Below, one piece after another: positions 1 to 5,740 of a stretch of 5,952 nucleotides of DNA. A model generated the notes under the pieces. It made no database searches. It was not told the DNA's origin and saw only the letters and a program-made list of their open reading frames with translations. Source of the DNA: JBDSGC01 sp046594105 (lineage in GTDB: Bacteria > Acidobacteriota > Thermoanaerobaculia > Gp7-AA8); contig JBKJQB010000164.1 in NCBI GenBank assembly GCA_046594105.1, positions 1 through 5,952 on the forward strand. The letters run 5' to 3'. Each line of letters starts with the position of its first letter. Positions within the stretch are counted from its first letter, which is position 1. The position numbers were made by a program, and so were the translations under genes.

Positions 1-20
1 CTGGATGGAACGGCCAATGG

Positions 21-72
21 TGCCCGCCGGCAAGGATGCCGGCGGACCGGCCGGCTGGAAGCCGGCGTTCCG
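21..72 (-). repeat. REP-like element A: two tandem GCCGGC hairpins
   Basis: Two adjacent imperfect palindromes. The first has a 9-bp stem (24-32 with 37-45) and loop AGGA; the second pairs GCCGGC at 50-55 with 61-66 around loop TGGAA. The 52-bp unit matches element D (5604-5655) at 49 of 52 positions in the same orientation, which is far more than chance. It lies 20 bp past the peptidase stop codon on the minus strand, so the hairpins could also protect the 3' end of that mRNA or help end transcription, but no T-run follows. On the minus strand the four bases before the CGCCGGC stem are GGAA, not the GTAG seen in C and D, suggesting an older or inactive copy. Confidence 0.85.
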
Positions 73-92
73 AAAGGCGCGCGAGCCGGAGG

Positions 93-2198
93 CTATTTGC
101 GCAGACCGGTCTCGTACTCCGGTTTCGGCATTCCCAGGAGCCAGCGGTCGAACCAGCCGGTGATGTGCTGGAGGCGTTCGATGCGGTGCCACGGTTTGCC
201 CGATCGGGACAGTTCGTGGGACTCGTCGGGGAAGCGGACCATCACCGTGGGGATGCGGCGGTATTTGAGGGCCCGGAACATCATCTCGCCGCCGGCCATG
301 GCCGGCGTGCGGTAGTCGGCTTCCCCTTCGATCAGCATCAGCGGCGTCTTGACGCGATCGATGTAGGTGATCGGCGATCGGGCCTTGAAATCCTCCGGAT
401 CCTCGAAGGGCGCTTTGTGAAACCAGGTCGGCTGGAAGAGGGTGAAGTCGGCCGTGTACCAGAAGGTGGACCAGTCGGCGATGTCGCGCTGGGAGACGGC
501 GGCGGCGAAACGATCGGTCTGGGTGATGACCCAGTTGGTCAGGAGTCCGCCGCCGCTGCCGCCGGTGACGCCGAGCTTCTTCGGATCGACATACCCCTTG
601 GCCACAACCGCGTCGACTCCGGCCATCAGGTCCTTGTAGTCGTCGCCGGGATAGCGGAACTGGATGATGTTCGCGAAGTCCTGCCCGTAGGACGTCGAGC
701 CGCGCGGATTCGGATAGACCACCACGTAGCCTTTCGCCGCCATCCACTGGAACTCATGATCGAAGACGTAGCCATACGCGGCGTGCGGTCCGCCGTGGAT
801 GTTGAGGATGAGCGGATACTTTTTCGAGGGATCGAAATCGGGCGGCCTCTGGACCCACGTCTCGATCTTTTTGCCGTCGAAGCTCGTGTACCAGAGCTCC
901 TCCGGCTCGGTCAGCTTCAACTCGCTCCAGAGCTTCTCGTTGACGTTGGTCAGCCGGGCCATCGAACCTTTGGCGTCGACCAGGAACAGATCGCCGATGC
1001 TGGTGGGCGTGGAGACGATGGCCACGGTGCGTCCGCCGCTCATGGAATAGGTCGCCAGCGACTGGTTCCCGGAAGTCCAGGGATCCACGCGTCCTGACTG
1101 GGCGTCGATGCGCTGGAGGTTGACCTTTCCCTGCTCGGCCACCGTCACGAAGATCGTTTTCCCGTCGGCGCTCCAGACCGGACGCGGTCCGCGAGCTGCG
1201 CGTGGCGCGCCCTGATCGCCGCCGACCCCGCCGAGGATCTCGTAGTCATAGGTGGGGGTGAGATTGCGCGGGGTGCCGCCGGGTGTGGCGGAGACGACGA
1301 AGAGGTCGGCCTGGGTATGCGACTGGACCGGCTTGGAGATCGAGCCGGCGAAGGCGATCCACTTGCCGTCGGGGCTCGGCGCGTAGGAGTTGATCGATCC
1401 GTCGTAGGAAACGACTTTGGCGATCTCGCCGCCATCCGCCGCAATCGAGTAGAGATCGTTGTCGCGGATGTCGTAGTAGGGCTCCAGGACGCGCGTCGAG
1501 GCGAAGTACAACTTCGATCCGTCCGGGCTCCAGAGCACGTCGCCTTCGCTGAACTCTCCGCTGGTGAGCTGCTTCGCTTTGGGCGGCTCCTCCCCCATCA
1601 CCTCCGGGACGCTCACGGTCCAGAGATGCGCGACGCGGGTGGCGTCGCGATAGCCGGAGCCATTGGAGCGGTAAGTGGCCTGATTGATGACGCGCACGTC
1701 GCTCTCACGCTCGTCGTCACCTTTCTTGACAGGCTTCTCCAGGTCAGAAGGTTTCGTCGACGCGATGAATGCGAGCGTATTCCGCGTGGGCGACCAGGCC
1801 AGCGACTCTACCGCGCGCGTCAGCGAGGTCACCGCGCGGGCCTCGCTACCATCGAGCCGCAACACATAGATCTGGGCCGGCAACGGCTTGCCGTCTTTCT
1901 CCCCTCCTCGCAGAAACGCGAGCAGTTTCCCATCGCCCGACCACCGCGGCGACGAATCGTGCGGACCGTTCGTGATGCGGCGTGGAGTCGCTCCTGCCGT
2001 TGTGGCCACCGACCAGATCGAAGTCAGGTAGCTGTCCTTCTTCTCATCAACCGAAGTGCGGACGAAGACGACCTGCGCGCCGTCGGGCGACACCTGCGGA
2101 TCGGAGACCCACTGGAATCGAAAGAGATCTTTCTCGGTGATGGAACGGGCCTGGACGGTGACGGCGAGGAGGAGCAGAAGGGGAAGCAGTCGTTTCAT
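93..2198 (-). CDS. Secreted S9-family peptidase (prolyl oligopeptidase / acylaminoacyl-peptidase type)
   Basis: A 701-residue serine peptidase expected to cleave short peptides in the periplasm or outside the cell. Residues 1-18 form a signal peptide (MKR, then a Leu-rich core, then VQARS). Residues about 25-420 contain repeated SPDG-type beta-propeller (PD40/TolB-like) blades, for example SPDG at 37-40, WSGDG at 86-90, WSPDG at 223-227, SPDG at 275-278 and WSADG at 342-346. The alpha/beta-hydrolase S9 domain covers about 440-690. It shows the oxyanion HGGP at 468-471, nucleophile Ser548 in GGSGGG, Asp628 in EGEADYRTP and His661 in DESHE, so the triad is complete. Length fits the family. No Shine-Dalgarno sequence is visible before the ATG; the gene overlaps the upstream ZIP gene by 4 bp (ATGA), so it is probably translated by coupling. 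The exact substrate (acyl-peptide or dipeptide) cannot be read from sequence. Confidence 0.95.
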   Translation of the reverse strand: MKRLLPLLLLLAVTVQARSITEKDLFRFQWVSDPQVSPDGAQVVFVRTSVDEKKDSYLTSIWSVATTAGATPRRITNGPHDSSPRWSGDGKLLAFLRGGEKDGKPLPAQIYVLRLDGSEARAVTSLTRAVESLAWSPTRNTLAFIASTKPSDLEKPVKKGDDERESDVRVINQATYRSNGSGYRDATRVAHLWTVSVPEVMGEEPPKAKQLTSGEFSEGDVLWSPDGSKLYFASTRVLEPYYDIRDNDLYSIAADGGEIAKVVSYDGSINSYAPSPDGKWIAFAGSISKPVQSHTQADLFVVSATPGGTPRNLTPTYDYEILGGVGGDQGAPRAARGPRPVWSADGKTIFVTVAEQGKVNLQRIDAQSGRVDPWTSGNQSLATYSMSGGRTVAIVSTPTSIGDLFLVDAKGSMARLTNVNEKLWSELKLTEPEELWYTSFDGKKIETWVQRPPDFDPSKKYPLILNIHGGPHAAYGYVFDHEFQWMAAKGYVVVYPNPRGSTSYGQDFANIIQFRYPGDDYKDLMAGVDAVVAKGYVDPKKLGVTGGSGGGLLTNWVITQTDRFAAAVSQRDIADWSTFWYTADFTLFQPTWFHKAPFEDPEDFKARSPITYIDRVKTPLMLIEGEADYRTPAMAGGEMMFRALKYRRIPTVMVRFPDESHELSRSGKPWHRIERLQHITGWFDRWLLGMPKPEYETGLRK
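2195..2198 (-). promoter_or_regulatory. ATGA stop/start overlap (translational coupling site)
   Basis: On the minus strand the last codons of the ZIP gene read CCG GTA TGA and the peptidase begins at the ATG inside GTATGA. The 20 bases before that ATG contain no purine-rich ribosome binding site. Together these suggest that ribosomes finishing the ZIP gene restart on the peptidase gene. The overlap is seen directly; the coupling is inference. Confidence 0.8.
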
Positions 2199-2923
2199 AC
2201 CGGGGATTGTAGGACGTACACGAGCAGTCCGGCCGTGACCAGACCGGCCAGCGTGGAGGCGATCAGCGTGAACTTCGGCTTGCTGTGCACCTGCGGCAAC
2301 AGATCGCTGGCGCCGAGATAGAGAAGGAAGCCGGCGAAGAAAGCGAGCTGGAAGGCCAGAAATTTCGGTCCGATGTGCAGCCAGCCGGCCACCAGCGCGC
2401 CCAGCACTGGGGCGATGGCATCGATGGCCAGCAGCAGCCCGGTGCGCCAGCGGTTGTTCTTCGTGGCCAGCATGAAAGTCACGGTGTTGAGGCCGTCGGC
2501 GAAGTCGTGCGCCACCACTGCGAGCAGCACGATCATCCCCACCGACGTCCCCGCCTTGAACCCCACGCCGATGGCCAGGCCGTCGAGAAAACTGTGGAAG
2601 GAGAGGCCGATGGCACCGACCAGCCCGACGTTGTGCATGTGTCCCGGCGCGTCGTGCGTCTTCTCGCCGTGAATGATGGTCAGTTTCTCGAGCAGGAAAA
2701 TGCCGACGAAGCCGGCCACCGCCATCATCATCAGCGTGCGTACGGCGATGCCTTCGTGGAAAGCGATGGCCGTGACTTCGGGGAGCAGATCGAGAAAGGC
2801 CACGCCGATCAGCAGACCGGACGAGAAGGCCATGATGTACAGCAGATAGCGCTGGTAGCGGAGGGCGAAGGCGCCGCCCGCAAGAGTCATCGCAAAGGCC
2901 GCGAGGGCGTAGACGGCTGGCAT
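2195..2923 (-). CDS. ZIP-family divalent metal transporter
   Basis: A 242-residue inner-membrane protein that probably imports zinc or another divalent metal. I place about eight membrane segments: near 3-20, 28-48, 62-79, 99-121, 126-150, 161-183, 188-208 and 218-238. A hydrophilic His-containing loop (HGEKTHDAPGHMH, about 85-97) precedes TM4, as in many ZIP proteins. TM4 carries HSFLDG (His110, Asp114) and TM5 carries HDFADG (His139, Asp143), at the places of the paired metal-binding HNxPEG motifs of ZupT-like proteins. Here Asp replaces the usual Glu in both. I chose the ATG at 2923, which starts directly at the first membrane segment. A TTG at 2989 would add 22 charged residues and is less likely. 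Neither start has a clear ribosome binding site. It is first gene of a two-gene operon with the S9 peptidase. The metal transported is not determined. Confidence 0.9.
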   Translation of the reverse strand: MPAVYALAAFAMTLAGGAFALRYQRYLLYIMAFSSGLLIGVAFLDLLPEVTAIAFHEGIAVRTLMMMAVAGFVGIFLLEKLTIIHGEKTHDAPGHMHNVGLVGAIGLSFHSFLDGLAIGVGFKAGTSVGMIVLLAVVAHDFADGLNTVTFMLATKNNRWRTGLLLAIDAIAPVLGALVAGWLHIGPKFLAFQLAFFAGFLLYLGASDLLPQVHSKPKFTLIASTLAGLVTAGLLVYVLQSPV

Positions 2924-3059
2924 GGCGCGGTAGTGTAACCGCTCGCCTGCCGATGACCGTTCGGGCTCCGCCGACGCGTGGCGAACCAATTGAGCACGTC
3001 CGTTGCTAATGGAGCAGCATGCATCTCACCGTCACACCGGGTACGCAAGACTCGGCGCG

Positions 3060-3063
3060 GGAG
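3060..3063 (+). promoter_or_regulatory. Ribosome binding site of the cytochrome c gene
   Basis: GGAG, within CGGGAGAAAAAACC, ends 8 bases before the ATG at 3072. This is good spacing and decides the start. An in-frame ATG further upstream at 3003 would prefix 23 mostly polar residues to the hydrophobic leader and is not preferred. Confidence 0.75.
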
Positions 3064-3071
3064 AAAAAACC

Positions 3072-3467
3072 ATGAGAGCGCGATTTCTGATCCTGATCAT
3101 GATCCTGATGATGGCCATCGCATTGACGACGGCCTGCAACCGCCCGGAGCGGCCTCCGCGTGTCTCCGCGCCTCCCTCTCCATCAGCTGGAGACGCTGCG
3201 CGCGGAAAGCAACTGATCGAAAAGTACGCCTGCAACTCCTGTCATGTCATCCCCACCATCGAGGGCCCGAAAGGATCGATCGGCCCGTCACTTGCGCACG
3301 TCGGCAGCCGCCCGACCGTCGGAGGGAAGCTGGCCAACACTCCGGAGAATGTGTCGAAGTGGCTGCAGAACCCGCAGGCCATCGACCCCGAAAACACCAT
3401 GCCCAACCTCGCCATCCCAACACAGGACAGCAAGGATCTCGCGGCGTTCCTGGCGACGTTGCGCTGA
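3072..3467 (+). CDS. Small membrane-anchored (lipoprotein-type) cytochrome c
   Basis: A 131-residue mono-heme class I cytochrome c, expected to carry electrons on the outer face of the cytoplasmic membrane. Residues 1-21 form a leader (MRAR then a hydrophobic Ile/Leu/Met core). It ends in LTTA-Cys22, which fits a relaxed lipobox, so the protein may be lipid-anchored; otherwise the leader would act as a membrane anchor. A Pro/Ser-rich linker (about 24-40) leads to the heme domain. The heme-binding motif is CNSCH (Cys54, Cys57, His58) and the likely sixth ligand is Met110 in NTMPNL. The pattern GPSLAHVGSR, then W-LQNPQ, then MPNL, resembles the cytochrome c domain fused to subunit II of caa3-type oxidases, so it may serve a terminal oxidase, but no oxidase genes are present. 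It is divergent from the ZIP-peptidase operon and followed by a hairpin 16 bp past the stop. Confidence 0.9.
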   Translation: MRARFLILIMILMMAIALTTACNRPERPPRVSAPPSPSAGDAARGKQLIEKYACNSCHVIPTIEGPKGSIGPSLAHVGSRPTVGGKLANTPENVSKWLQNPQAIDPENTMPNLAIPTQDSKDLAAFLATLR

Positions 3468-3483
3468 GGAGCGCCTTGGGATC

Positions 3484-3501
3484 GCCGGCATCCCTGCCGG
3501 C
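3484..3501. repeat. REP-like element B: single GCCGGC hairpin after the cytochrome gene
   Basis: A 7-bp perfect stem (GCCGGCA at 3484-3490 with TGCCGGC at 3495-3501) around loop TCCC. The core CGCCGGCATCC and TGCCGGCC is shared with element C at 4819-4836, so this is probably a half-unit of the same family. It sits 16 bp past the cytochrome stop codon and about 50 bp before the next gene. It could act as a transcript-stabilising or attenuating structure, but there is no T-run for a classical intrinsic terminator. Confidence 0.65.
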
Positions 3502-3550
3502 CGGGTCTTGCCGAAAACGGGCATGAAGTGCGCAACGGACCAGTCGGCTC

Positions 3551-4762
3551 ATGACGTTTTTCGCAAGCAAAGACCTCGCGCTCGGCCCGATCCGCTTCGG
3601 CGTCGCCCCGCGCAAGCCGATGGACGCCATCGACACCGACCCCGCATTCAGCACCGGTGCGGCCGGTGAATTCATCCGCCGCCGCGGCGAGGGCTACTTC
3701 TTCGGAGACAAGAAGCGGGAAGAGACGCCGGCCGTCCGCGCCGCGCAGTCGGTCCGCACGACCTCCTTCCTCTCCTCGCTCAAACCAGGCTCCGGCGGCT
3801 CGTACGGCTTTGTGGCCATGATCGTGATCGGTCTCCTGTTGATGCTCCTCGATCTCGCCGTGCTGAAGTCGAAGGGTCCGCAAGGATGGATCGAGATCGT
3901 CTTCGGCTTCCTTCTGATTGTGACGCCGCTGGTTCTGACGGCGCGGAAACGCGGGCAGCTCATCGCTCAGGAAGAGCGCGAGCGGGCCGAGCGGGAAGCC
4001 ATCGAGCGGCGCAATGAAGAGATGCTCAGCAAGTACCACGAGGCACTCGATCGTCTGCGCACCGACCGCAGCGACGACGCGCTCGACCGTCTCCGCATCC
4101 AGCGGGAAGCGCTCACGCTCCCCTTCGAGCTCTGGGGAACCTCGGCCAGGGGCCTGATGCTGCAGATCGGATTCGACGAACTGGCCAAGCGCGGACCGGC
4201 GCGGTCAGCGGAAGTCACCGCGCTGATCCAGCGCTCCGGCGAGGCCGCCGGCCTGTTCGACAAGAGCATTCGCCAGGTCCTCCGCGACCTCTACCTCACC
4301 TTCTTGTGGCACCTCCTGGCCGACGACCGCCTGGGACCCGCGCAGCAGGAGCAGTTGCGCGCACTGGCGAACGGGCTGCAGGTGGAAGTCGCCGAGCTGG
4401 CACTGGAGACTTCGGTCATCGATCAGTTCGAGCGACTGCGCGGCATCACCGGGAACAACCTGCCGAAGCGGCAATGCACAATGCCGCTGGTGTTCCAGGA
4501 GCATTGCATCCATGAGTCGCCGGCGGGATCATCGACTCTTCACCTGACGGATCGTCGCGTCATCCTGGCGGGAAAGAAGCCGGTCAACGAAATCCCGCTG
4601 CCCAAGTTGTTCGACCTGGAGGTCGACATCGACAAGGCCCTTCTGACCATGAAGAGCAATCAGAAAAAGCCGCTGGAGCTGACCCTGACCGATCCGCTGT
4701 ACAGCGCCGCTCTGATCGACATCGCGCGCAGCCTCGACACCAGGCCCCGCGGCTTCGCGTAG
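3551..4762 (+). CDS. Two-TM membrane protein with coiled coil and probable C-terminal PH-like domain, function unknown
   Basis: I do not recognise this 403-residue protein as a named family. Residues 1-85 are polar and Arg/Gly-rich. Two membrane segments follow (about 87-105 and 113-131), with a short turn between them. Both ends should therefore lie on the same side, probably the cytoplasm given the Arg/Lys-rich flank ARKRGQ at 131. Residues about 137-185 are a strongly charged Glu/Arg helix likely to form a coiled coil. Residues about 190-300 look all-helical; LYLTFLWHLLADD then an acidic/Gln helix (247-275) faintly recalls TerB-like domains, which is a weak inference. The tail (about 312-395), with STLHLTDRRVILAG then EIPLPKLFDLEVDI, resembles the beta-strand pattern of bacterial PH-like (bPH/GRAM-like) domains. 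No catalytic motif is visible. A stop codon at 3524 limits the start, and ATG 3551 is the first available start codon, without a clear ribosome binding site. It follows the cytochrome gene by 83 bp with hairpin B between, so shared transcription is uncertain. Confidence 0.8.
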   Translation: MTFFASKDLALGPIRFGVAPRKPMDAIDTDPAFSTGAAGEFIRRRGEGYFFGDKKREETPAVRAAQSVRTTSFLSSLKPGSGGSYGFVAMIVIGLLLMLLDLAVLKSKGPQGWIEIVFGFLLIVTPLVLTARKRGQLIAQEERERAEREAIERRNEEMLSKYHEALDRLRTDRSDDALDRLRIQREALTLPFELWGTSARGLMLQIGFDELAKRGPARSAEVTALIQRSGEAAGLFDKSIRQVLRDLYLTFLWHLLADDRLGPAQQEQLRALANGLQVEVAELALETSVIDQFERLRGITGNNLPKRQCTMPLVFQEHCIHESPAGSSTLHLTDRRVILAGKKPVNEIPLPKLFDLEVDIDKALLTMKSNQKKPLELTLTDPLYSAALIDIARSLDTRPRGFA

Positions 4763-4766
4763 AGGT

Positions 4767-4799
4767 ACTCTCCTCACGAAGTAAAGGCTCCAGCCGACG
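4767..4799 (+). repeat. 33-bp direct repeat, left copy (DR1)
   Basis: The stretch matches 5697-5729 at 31 of 33 positions (differences at 4788 C/T and 4797 A/G). It begins with ACTCTCCTCACGAAG and ends with TCCAGCCGACG, starting 5 bp past the stop of the 403-residue protein. Its second half carries the TCCAGCCGGCG arm found in the REP elements, and its first half (CCTCACGAAG) resembles CCTCACGTAG, the reverse complement of the flank of element D. I therefore read it as a diverged REP-related unit. The two copies bracket the transposase gene. Confidence 0.8.
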
Positions 4800-4813
4800 C
4801 GATGTGAGTTTTC

Positions 4814-4860
4814 GTAGCGCCGGCATCCTGCCGGCCGTGGCGTCGGCTTCCAGCCGGCGC
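4814..4860 (+). repeat. REP element C: GTAG plus two GCCGGC hairpins
   Basis: GTAG at 4814-4817 is followed by hairpin 1 (GCCGGC 4819-4824 with 4830-4835) and hairpin 2 (GTCGGC 4842-4847 with GCCGGC 4853-4858, one G-U pair, loop TTCCA). The outer arms GCGCCGGC (4817-4824) and GCCGGCGC (4853-4860) also pair as an 8-bp inverted repeat, so the whole unit can fold as one cruciform. A conserved GTAG before the stem is a known mark of REPs recognised by RAYT proteins. Compared with element D read from its own GTAG, the ATCC-loop and TTCC-loop hairpins come in the opposite order. It lies 40 bp past the end of the transposase gene. Confidence 0.85.
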
Positions 4861-4899
4861 TTGCTCGGGAAACTGTCCCGGCCAAGAACCCAGCAAAGA

Positions 4900-5550
4900 T
4901 CACGAGCGCTCGTCGTCCTCGCAACCGACCCATGGCCACGCTTTGAGCCCAGCCTTTCCCGGATTCGCCAGGATGTAGCGCCGAAGGGTGATGAACTCCT
5001 CATCGCTTCGAACCAGATGGTCGTACGACTCACGCTGCCAGAATGCGGATCCGATTCTTCTCAGAATCCGGTTCGACTTTGACGCTGTATACGACTTCCA
5101 CGAATGAAGAATCCGCTCGAGGGTTTCCTCGGCCATCACAGTCATCAGCGTATGCACGTGATTGGGCATGACGCACCAGGCGTGCAACGCGTAGCGCTCT
5201 CCATCAAAGAATTGCAGACTCTCCGACACCAGCTCTGCGATCTCGGACCGCAGCATCCAGCATGCTCCGGATCCTTGATCGAGCGCCTCGTCAGTTCTTG
5301 CCCAGGCGAACCGCTGGATCCGATCCTTCTCGACGACTGTGGGCTCGCGGGCGCCACCGGTGAAGAGTCGCGCCAGAGCGTTCCGCTCCCGCTCAATCCG
5401 ATCGCGAACGGTTCGGGGCAGCGAATCGGCCAGCCGGAAAGTGACGAAGTACGTTCCCACCGGCGCATGCCAATGCGGCAGATAGCCGCGGGAGCGCACC
5501 TGAACCTTTTCGAAGGTGCGCCGGGAAAGTAAGAATTTCGGACCTCGCAT
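4900..5550 (-). CDS. REP-associated tyrosine transposase (RAYT), HUH/Y1 superfamily
   Basis: A 216-residue single-strand DNA transposase of the IS200-like Y1 superfamily (Transposase_17 / RAYT group), expected to bind REP hairpins and nick beside their GTAG. The N-terminal strand PVGTYFVTFRLADSLP (30-45) is typical of this group. The metal-binding HUH motif is His131-Val132-His133 in CVMPNHVHTLM. The likely nucleophile is Tyr192 in RRYILANPGKAGL, the Y of the conserved YIxxNP motif. FWQRESYDHLVR (170-181) is a further conserved RAYT block. All key residues are present and the frame is intact, so the protein is probably functional. The ATG at 5550 has no clear ribosome binding site. The gene stands alone between REP elements C and D, unlike an insertion sequence with its own terminal ends, which fits a RAYT rather than a classic IS200/IS605 element. 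Confidence 0.92.
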   Translation of the reverse strand: MRGPKFLLSRRTFEKVQVRSRGYLPHWHAPVGTYFVTFRLADSLPRTVRDRIERERNALARLFTGGAREPTVVEKDRIQRFAWARTDEALDQGSGACWMLRSEIAELVSESLQFFDGERYALHAWCVMPNHVHTLMTVMAEETLERILHSWKSYTASKSNRILRRIGSAFWQRESYDHLVRSDEEFITLRRYILANPGKAGLKAWPWVGCEDDERS

Positions 5551-5603
5551 GAGCGCGAAGAATCACGCACGGCGGTGGGCGAGAGAAGGCTACCTCGGCG
5601 CGA

Positions 5604-5655
5604 TGCCCGCCGGCAAGGATGCCGGCGGAACGGCCGGCTGGAAGCCGGCGCTACG
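5604..5655 (-). repeat. REP element D: GTAG plus two GCCGGC hairpins, upstream of the RAYT gene
   Basis: Hairpin 1 has a 9-bp stem (5607-5615 with 5620-5628, loop AGGA); hairpin 2 pairs GCCGGC 5633-5638 with 5644-5649 around TGGAA. On the minus strand it starts with GTAG (complement of CTAC at 5651-5654) and so points opposite to element C, placing the transposase gene between two inverted REPs. It matches element A at 49 of 52 positions. It lies 53 bp upstream of the transposase ATG, so hairpins in the leader or at the promoter could also affect expression of that gene. Confidence 0.88.
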
Positions 5656-5696
5656 TGAGGCTGAGCGATTCGCGATTACGGGTACTGCGACTGAAC

Positions 5697-5729
5697 ACTC
5701 TCCTCACGAAGTAAAGGTTCCAGCCGGCG
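5697..5729 (+). repeat. 33-bp direct repeat, right copy (DR2)
   Basis: Partner of the repeat at 4767-4799, with 31 of 33 identical bases in the same orientation, 930 bp away. The inner part (CCTCACGAAGTAA, 5702-5714) can pair imperfectly with TTACGAGAGG at 5730-5739, so this copy can itself form a hairpin around the CCAGCCGGCG arm. It ends 11 bp from the stop codon of the partial gene on the right and may form the 3' end of that transcript. Confidence 0.8.
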
Positions 5730-5740
5730 TTACGAGAGGC

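Noticed and set aside
36..1097. Long plus-strand open frame opposite the peptidase gene, and another at 1317-2321
   Set aside because: They are antisense shadows of a GC-rich gene. Their translations are Arg/Gly/Asp-rich with no recognisable motif, whereas the minus-strand frame has signal peptide, propeller repeats and a full catalytic triad.
2924..2989. N-terminal extension of the ZIP gene from a TTG codon
   Set aside because: It would add 22 polar, charged residues before the first membrane segment, and has a rare start codon without a ribosome binding site.
2990..3010. TTGAGC and GCTAAT as a possible -35/-10 promoter for the cytochrome gene
   Set aside because: The spacing between them is only 9 bases, too short for a sigma-70 promoter.
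3242..4039. Minus-strand open frame crossing the end of the cytochrome gene and the start of the next gene
   Set aside because: It runs antisense to a cytochrome with clear heme ligands and to two well-defined membrane segments; it has no motif and crosses the intergenic REP hairpin.
4902..4913. Perfect 12-bp palindrome ACGAGCGCTCGT
   Set aside because: It overlaps the last codons and stop of the transposase gene, and a short GC-rich palindrome of this size is not rare; no second copy was seen in the window.
4814..5655. CRISPR-like array
   Set aside because: The repeats are few, palindromic, in mixed orientation and irregularly spaced, with a transposase gene between them and no cas genes.
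4767..5729. Direct repeats read as a target-site duplication
   Set aside because: HUH Y1 transposases do not make target duplications, 33 bp is too long for one, and the repeats share sequence with the REP family, so a REP-related origin is simpler.
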